From Sabellastarte sp. h YS-2021 (Eukaryota; Annelida; Polychaeta; Sabellida; Sabellidae), in the NCBI GenBank assembly GCA_964017235.1, contig OZ024936.1, forward strand, positions 32,572,040-32,636,039: 64,000 nucleotides of DNA, read 5' to 3'. Of the stretch, positions 58,073-64,000 are shown in pieces. Position 1 is the first letter of the stretch, and each line of letters begins with the position of its first letter. The position numbers and the translations under genes are program-made. The notes beneath the pieces are model-generated. The model was given only the letters and a program-made list of their open reading frames with translations, was not told the DNA's origin and searched no databases.

Positions 58073-58627
58073 TTATGGAGCCCTGGAAGTAAGTTGTTAC
58101 CACAAGATACTAAGTCGTTCCCACAAGTTAGTAAGTCGTTACCACAAGATACTAAGTCGTTCCCACAAGTTAGCAAATCGTTCCCACAAGTTAGCAAGTC
58201 GTTTCACAAGATACTAAGTCATTCCCACAAGTTAGAAAAGTCATTACCACAAGATAGAAAGTCGTTCCCACAAGTTAGCCAGTCGTTCCCACAAGTTAGC
58301 AAGTTCTTCCCACAAGATAGCAAGTCGTTCCCACAAGTTAGCAAGTTGTTCCCACAAAATAGCAAGTCGTTCTCACAAGTTAGAAAGTCGTTCCCACAAG
58401 ATAGCAAGTCGTTCCCACAACGGTAACTTGTGCTAACTAATTGTGGGAATGAATTAGTATCTTGTGGTAACGACTTTCTAGCTTGTGGGAACGAGTTAGT
58501 ATCTTGTGGTAATGACTTGCTAACTTGTGGGAACGATTTTCTATCTTGTGGTAATGACTTACTATCTTGCGGTAACGAGATAAAAAATGAGGGAAAACAG
58601 TTCTATGTCCCTTCTTGGGCTCCGTAG
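58073..58627. mobile_element. Foldback element, short copy (21-bp repeat arms)
   Basis: The left arm (58085-58425) consists of 21-bp units such as GTTCCCACAAGTTAGCAAGTC. The right arm (58426-58590) has the same unit in reverse complement. The outer ends are TTATGGAGCC and GGGCTCCGTAG. GCAG stands on both sides (58069-58072 and 58628-58631), a 4-bp target duplication. Long inverted arms built of short tandem repeats define foldback elements. The open frames through it are by-products of a repeat divisible by three. Confidence 0.85.
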
Positions 58628-59027
58628 GCAGTAGACGTGTATCACATGATCTTTTAGCATTTCCGAGGAAGAATAGAGAGGTTTAGTACTACGCTTGAAA
58701 TGGCACGTAACTTTTAATAATTTGCGTAAGAGATAAGTTACGTTTCAGGCGGATGTGTTTATCATATTAGGGTTTAGCATCCATGTGAAGGAATGAAGGT
58801 CAACGTAATTTCTTTGATGTACTACAATACAAGTCTGCTTTGTAATTATGCCTTTGTTATTTACATGGTATAATATTGTGAATTGAAACTTCACTAAAAT
58901 ATGGTGTACATATTTATCTGCATGTGGGGCTGTGACATATTTATTTGTATCATGTAGTTTTTTAATAAAGTAGCTAGGGGTGAGTAGACCTGAGGAAGTC
59001 ACCCTTTAAAAACCAAAAACAAGAACT

Positions 59028-59180
59028 CCTAAGTCGTAATTACGACTTATGAAATTTTTGAAAACGAAAAACAACAATATTATCTCGTAATTGCAACTTA
59101 CGCAAAAGTTGTAATTACAACTTATGAAATTTTTTTAAAAGGAAAAACAACAAACTTGTCTTGCAATTATAACTTACAAC
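59028..59180. repeat. Palindromic AAGTCGTAATTACGACTT words
   Basis: A cluster of near-perfect 18-bp palindromes (AAGTCGTAATTACGACTT, AAGTTGTAATTACAACTT) separated by A-rich spacers. The same words fill the middle of the MITE at 59827-60118 and recur near 60255 and 60303. Confidence 0.7.
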
Positions 59181-59316
59181 TGGGACGATTTTAAAACAAC
59201 CACAGAGGTAGCTAATGCAGAATAGAGTTGACCAAACATTCTTCCTTTATAACACAAATCTGTGCTAGTAGAGGGTGTGGTGTTTGATCAGAGCTATAGC
59301 TCTAGGTTGGGCATGA

Positions 59317-59591
59317 TCTCCCTCGGTGGTCAAGTGGGTAACACACTTGCCTGGCGCGCTGTTAATCCGGATTCAAGCCTGGGTCAGGGAGATATATAGT
59401 GACTCAGATAATCAGTATAAAGGAGGTCCCTAGTCACTGGGCCCTATCCCCAGTGGCACGTAAAAGAACCTTGGAGACGTTGATAATTAGTCATCCCCAA
59501 AGCTCTGTTTCTCTCTATTGTAAATGTGATTGTCCCAGTATGACTCTGAATGGTTGATGTGGACATTAAACAACTGAATATCTTTAACTAA
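59317..59591 (+). mobile_element. tRNA-derived SINE with 11-bp target duplication
   Basis: The head (59317-59392, 76 nt) folds like a tRNA: acceptor stem TCTCCCT pairs with AGGGAGA perfectly, with an A-box-like TGGTCAAGTGGGTA and a B-box-like GGATTCAAGCC. A body with CCCCAGTGGCACGTAAAAG follows, then a tail, GACATTAAACAACTGAATA. GTTGGGCATGA flanks it at 59306-59316 and 59592-59602. Confidence 0.85.
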
Positions 59592-59826
59592 GTTGGGCAT
59601 GACTGACAGGACAAGGCCACAGCCTACCTGACCATAAAATCTTTTGCTACATATACTCGAGGTAGGAAAGTGGCTCTAACTGACTTCAATCTATGTAGCC
59701 AGTACCTACAACTTTTTGTAAAAAATAGTAGAACATCTATTTAAACTATGCCCAGTAGCGTTAAAAAGCCTCAAACTGGTCTAACACAACTGTAATCAAG
59801 TGTACTCTCTATGACAAACTACTCTT

Positions 59827-60118
59827 TTGATTTGAGATTGTTGCACACTCACAATGTAAATTTGTCTTAATGTGATCGGGCTATATGAAAAAACTTAACT
59901 TACTAAGTCATAATTACGACTTACACAAGTCATAATAATGACTTACTAAGTTGTTATTACAACTTGCTCAAGTCATAATAATGACTTAGTAAGTCGTAAT
60001 TTTTCAACTTTTGTAAGTCATAATTACGACTTAGTGAGTAAAGTGGGGTTTTTTTTCATATAGCCCTGGTCACATTAAAACAAATTTACATTGTGAGTGT
60101 GCAACAATCTTGAATCAA
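59827..60118. mobile_element. Palindromic MITE, long terminal inverted repeats
   Basis: The outer 65-70 bp on each side are inverted copies (ATTGTTGCACACTCACAATG on the left, its complement on the right, then TAATGTGA and GGGCTATATGAAAAAA). The middle is a series of AAGTC(A/G)TAAT(T/A)A(C/T)GACTT palindromes every 21-22 bp. The outermost bases are TTGAT. No coding frame; target duplication not clear. Confidence 0.82.
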
Positions 60119-60144
60119 TATAGAGTTATTACGACTTGTGTAAA

Positions 60145-60320
60145 CAGGGGCGGATCCAGCCTTTAAGTAAGGTGGGGGTTCACATCAGAGTAAGGTGGGG
60201 GTTCACATCAGACATACCATAACTAAGGGGGTGGGTGGGTCTGCTATTGGTAAGATGTAATTACAACTTACCATAACTAAGGGGGTCGGGGGTCTGCTAT
60301 TGGTAAGTTGTAATTACAAC
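60145..60320 (+). repeat. Short tandem duplications, GGGGCGGATCCAGCC start
   Basis: CAGGGGCGGATCCAGCC at 60147 looks like the terminus of a common class of animal DNA-transposon remnants. Behind it GTAAGGTGGGGGTTCACATC is repeated twice, and ACCATAACTAAGGGGGT with TCTGCTATTGGTAAG is repeated twice. No matching right end was found. Confidence 0.45.
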
Positions 60321-60959
60321 TTTTTTTAAAATGACCCTTATAGGCTTCCGTGCGATACACATCTGCTGCTGGTGTAAATAAGTTTGCATTTACGTTTTGA
60401 CAGCAAAAAAGGTATCACTAAACATCTAACGGCTGGAACTATAACGTACACATCTATGTTACTTGCGCAGTACTGGAATTAAACATCACATCCGCGCATG
60501 TACTATAAATAGCACATAAAAGAGTCCTATCAAAAGCATAGCAAAGTCATATATGCAAGCACACGAACTGTCTGTGGTCAAGGACAACTATCTAGTAAAG
60601 TTTTAGATATATATTTGTCAGTACAATATTGTCTATGTACCAAAAGTTGTTTTCAAATTAGGCCAAGGGAACTTAGATATACATGTTTTTCAACATGTTA
60701 CGTTGACAGTGTCAATTGGAGTATGTGTTAATTTGGGCCACTTTTTTATGTTTTGTCATTCTTCCATAATAACTGGAGTGAATTTTAGAAAGGATTAGAA
60801 TTTATTAGAATGTGGGCCTAAATTAAATGTAATTAGACTATCCTGTGCTGCTATCCTACCCATGTCGCGAAGAAATCATATGAAAAGGCTAGCTTTTAAA
60901 ACGATTTCTATGGCTTAATTTGAGCTAGCTTTTTAATATGATTTCGATGGTCGTGAGCC

Positions 60960-61194
60960 GGGGCCGCGGTGACAGAGTGGTAACACTCTCGCCTCCTACC
61001 TCTGAGGTCGGGGTTCAGTTCCCGGCCCTACCTCAAGTGGGAAAGCTGATGGTAGCTCGCCATTGGTCGGCAGTTTACAGTACAGAACCTAGACCAACTG
61101 TATGTACTGGTTTCCCCTGCCCTTGCAACTACCCATGCTGATATGACCTGTACAGTGTTGAACGCGACGTAAAAAAAAACTCAAATAAATAAAT
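60960..61194 (+). mobile_element. tRNA-derived SINE with 13-bp target duplication
   Basis: A-box-like GGTGACAGAGTGGTAACACT and B-box-like GGGGTTCAGTTCCCG, a body, and a tail AAACTCAAATAAATAAATA. ATGGT(C/T)GTGAGCC flanks it at 60947-60959 and 61195-61207 with one mismatch. Good preservation suggests a recent insertion. It differs in sequence from the SINE at 59317. Confidence 0.88.
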
Positions 61195-61347
61195 ATGGTT
61201 GTGAGCCTTTTGCTCTCTATCTTTGACACAGGAGATTACATATGTCTCTGCATGTTTTCGGGCTGTGAACTCCAGTCGTTGATGGCTTTGTGTGCATTCA
61301 AAATATTTTTACAATATCTTGTGTTCTTTAAACTAGGTTTTATGTTA

Positions 61348-61378
61348 TTGTTAATCCCCCCCCCCCCCCCCCCCCAGT
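61348..61378 (+). repeat. Poly-C run
   Basis: A run of about 21 C residues in an otherwise plain stretch (61208-61738) where no gene is seen. Confidence 0.8.
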
Positions 61379-61742
61379 CTACCCCTCCTTATAAGGTAGA
61401 TAGAGTTGAGACGTTGAGATGCTAAGACTTTTTTGCACATAACATTAATACTTAGGCTGTGTGTTATATTTTGTGTAATATATTTGTGTAAGATTTTTTA
61501 TAACACTCTCAGTGTCAGTATTACTGATATACTTTCAGAGTTTACACTGGAAAAAAGATTAATTGTGCCACTCTGAACAAAAATAAATAAAACGAAAAGT
61601 ATTTTATTGTGGATGATGACATGGTATAATTGTTAATAAAACTATAATTTAAGTGAATTCAACAGCCTTAAAATAAAAAATGTAAAAAGTCCTATTCTTA
61701 AGTTGTTGAGGAATATGTGATTGTCATCACCACATCTGTATT

Positions 61743-63343
61743 CTACGGAGCCCTTGAAGGGACATAGAACTGTTTTCCTTGCATTTTTTTTATGTCGTTA
61801 CCACAAGTTAGCAAGATGTTACCACAAAATAGAAAGTCGTTACCACAAGTTAGTAAGTTGTTCCCACAAGTTAGCAAGTCATTACCACAAGATACTAACT
61901 CATTCCCACAAGTTAGCAAAGTCGTTCCCACAAGATAAAAAGTTGTTCCCACAAGTTAGAAAGTCTTTCCCACAAGTTAGCAAAGTCATTCCCACAAGTT
62001 AGCATGTTGTTACCACAAAATAGAAAGTCATTCCCACAAGTTAGCAAGTCGTTCCCACAAGTTAACAAAGTCATTCATAGCAAGTCGTTCCCACAAGTTA
62101 GAAAGTCGTTTCCACAAGATAGAAAGTCGTTCCCACAAGTTAGCAAGTCGTTCCCACAAGTTAACAAAGTCATTCCCACAAGTTAGAAAGTCATTCCCAC
62201 AAGTTAAAAAGTCATTCCCACAAGTTAGAAAGTCGTTTCCACAAGTTATAAAGTTGTTCCCACAAGTTAGAAAAATTGGTATTAAATCTCTAAAAGACAG
62301 TATTGCAGTATACCTGTAACAATAAGTAGATGACCTCTAAAGGTCACTAATTAGGTAACTTAGAAGAATAACCATTAAAATTTATAACATGATAACCAGG
62401 CCTACGGGGATATGTAAACTTGAATGGTATGCTAGTAGATGGGTGACCTCTATAGAAGTTAGGTATCATAGACAAAGGAATTGCCTGTACATTGGCATCA
62501 AAGCATCACTTAGTAAAACTTGTGGGAATGACTTGCTATCTTGTGGTAACGACTTGTTATCTTGTGGTAACGACTTGTTAACTTGTGGGAACGACTTAGT
62601 ATCTTGTGGGAACGACTTTTCTAAGTTGTGGGAATGAGTTAGTATCTTGTGGTAATGACTTTGCTAACTTGCGGGAACGAGTTAGTATCTTGTGGTAACG
62701 ACTTTGCTAACTTGTGGGAATGAGTTAGTATCTTGTGGTAATGACTTTGCTAACTTGTGGGAATGAGTTAGTATCTTGTGGTAATGACTTTGCTAACTTG
62801 TGGTAACGAGGTAGTATCTTGTAGTAATGACTTTGCTAACTTGTGGGAACGACTTAGTATCTTGTGGTAACGACTTACTAACTTGTGGGAACGACTTGCT
62901 AACTTGTGGGAATGACTTGCTAACTTGTGGGAATGACTTGCTAACTTGTGGGTATGACTTTCTAATTTATGAGAATGACTTTCTAACTTGTGGGAATCAC
63001 TTGCTATCTTGTGGGAACGACTTTCTAACTTCTGGGAACGATTTGCTATCTTGTGGGAATGACTTGCTAACTTGTGGGAATGACTTGCTAACTTGTCGGA
63101 ACGATTTTCTAACTTGTGGGAATGACTTAGTATCTTGTGGTAATGACTTACTAACTTGTGGGAACAACTTAGTATCTTGTGGGAACGACTTGCTAACTTG
63201 TGGGAACAACTTAGTATCATGTGATAACGACTTACTAACTTGTGGGAACGACTTAGTATATTGTGGTAACGACTTACTAACTTGTGGTAACAAGATAAAA
63301 AATTGCAAGGAAAACAGTTCTATGTCCCTTCCAGGCTCCGTAG
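61743..63343. mobile_element. Foldback element, long copy
   Basis: Terminal inverted repeats of about 40 bp: CTACGGAGCC ... GGGACATAGAACTG at 61743-61783 and the complement at 63304-63343. The arms of 21-bp units are at 61795-62268 and, inverted, 62515-63295. The central 246 bp is unique (62269-62514), with two GTGACCTCTA / GATGACCTCTA words. TATT flanks both sides (61739-61742 and 63344-63347). No transposase; it must be moved in trans. Confidence 0.88.
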
Positions 63344-63347
63344 TATT

Positions 63348-64000
63348 GCCTCGCCTTTAAATCAAAACTGTTTGTGCATATTGCCCTTTCTTAAAATTCT
63401 GCCTTAAATCCTACCTTTCTTAAAATATTATTAAACTTCACTGATCATGCAGTGTTGATAAAACTTGAGTCCTTTCTTTCTATTTTCTATTGGGCACATC
63501 TTAAATAGGCTACTCAACTCTGAATCATAAGTTGGGCTATAGCCCATAACCAGCACCCAGACAACACATAAAACCAGACCACACAAGTACCAGCAGAAAG
63601 GGGGAATCCAAAATTGGGGTGGAGCGCCAAAAGGGGTGGAAAAATAAATTTGTGGTTTATGCTGTCTAAACTTAAAAGTCATAATGACAGCATTGCCTGC
63701 TAAGGACAAGGACGTGAACCAGCAGACGGACCAAACTAACACCAAAAATAATAAATTCGAAACTTACCAGACAACTCTTTCCTAATAATAAATGGGGTTC
63801 GTATATAATAATCATTATTTGGTACTAGTATAAATATTTTAAAATAGCACGGTCGTCTTGTAACATATTTTTAAATAGCCAAGACCATTTTGAAATGGTT
63901 GAGGCATTTTAAATGTGGCCAAGTATTTTACAAAGGCCCCAATGTTCATATTACTGATATTTGTCTACACACCTACCTACCTACCTATTTGTCTGGTGCT
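63348..64000. other. Right edge, no gene recognised
   Basis: AT-rich sequence. A 104-codon minus frame (63431-63745) has no recognised motif. The last bases hold an ACCTACCTACCTACCT microsatellite. Confidence 0.5.

Noticed and set aside
58094..58426. Open frames with repeating heptads (FPQVSKS, CGNDLLT, SHKLASR types) here and at 61721-63360
   Set aside because: The 21-bp DNA unit is divisible by three, so several frames stay open on both strands. They have no start context, no homology, and lie in foldback arms.
59317..59392. A functional tRNA gene
   Set aside because: The acceptor stem is good, but it is the head of a 275-bp SINE with target duplication, and the anticodon arm is not convincing.
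63431..63745. 104-codon minus-strand hydrophobic frame
   Set aside because: Hydrophobic runs but no recognisable family and no splice or promoter support; could be chance.

Overview
This window is animal nuclear DNA. It is AT-rich, has long introns, and is packed with satellites and mobile elements. The mix of arrays of about 133-170 bp carried inside small mobile elements, tRNA-derived SINEs and foldback elements is what one meets in marine invertebrates. I infer a lophotrochozoan, most likely a bivalve mollusc, but no sequence here proves the species.

Only one host gene is well supported. It lies on the minus strand and encodes a Patched/SSD-family (PTCHD3-like) membrane protein. Its start codon is at 29147, and six exons (29147-29023, 19849-19600, 7089-7016, 6104-5988, 3835-3691, 2192-2095) join with matching splice phases. 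They give about the first 270 residues; the rest of the gene lies off the left edge. Introns 1 and 2 are 9.2 and 12.5 kb and are filled with repeats.

Left part (1-29 kb): satellite-bearing non-autonomous elements sit in and around the introns. Intron 2 holds a 147-bp array (11.5-12.3 kb) and a 155-bp array (12.3-17.5 kb). Intron 1 holds a three-level nest. A Tx1/L1-like LINE (20.8-28.5 kb) is split by a satellite-bearing element (21.5-26.1 kb). That element is split by a 3.28-kb PIF/Harbinger transposon (21645-24922) with a TAA target duplication and a transposase broken by one TGA.

Middle part (29-55.4 kb): more of the same elements, a 151-bp array (30.4-31.3 kb), a 133-bp array (33.3-36.2 kb), a degenerate Penelope-like fragment, and a very large mosaic satellite element (about 40771-55364). 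The last interrupts the reading frame of a non-LTR retrotransposon, which resumes 14.6 kb later. The satellites are related to each other and lie in one orientation.

Right part (55.4-64 kb): no gene recognised. It holds two SINEs with target duplications, a palindromic MITE, and two foldback elements (58073-58627, 61743-63343). The foldback arms are built of 21-bp tandem repeats, and each copy is flanked by a 4-bp target duplication.

The leading idea for a less-described system is that the satellite arrays are cargo of Helentron-like ('pearl'-type) elements. These have an asymmetric pair of inverted repeats: the right copy is terminal and the left copy is about 20 bp inside. They also have a hairpin tail, and the arrays have expanded and recombined inside the elements.
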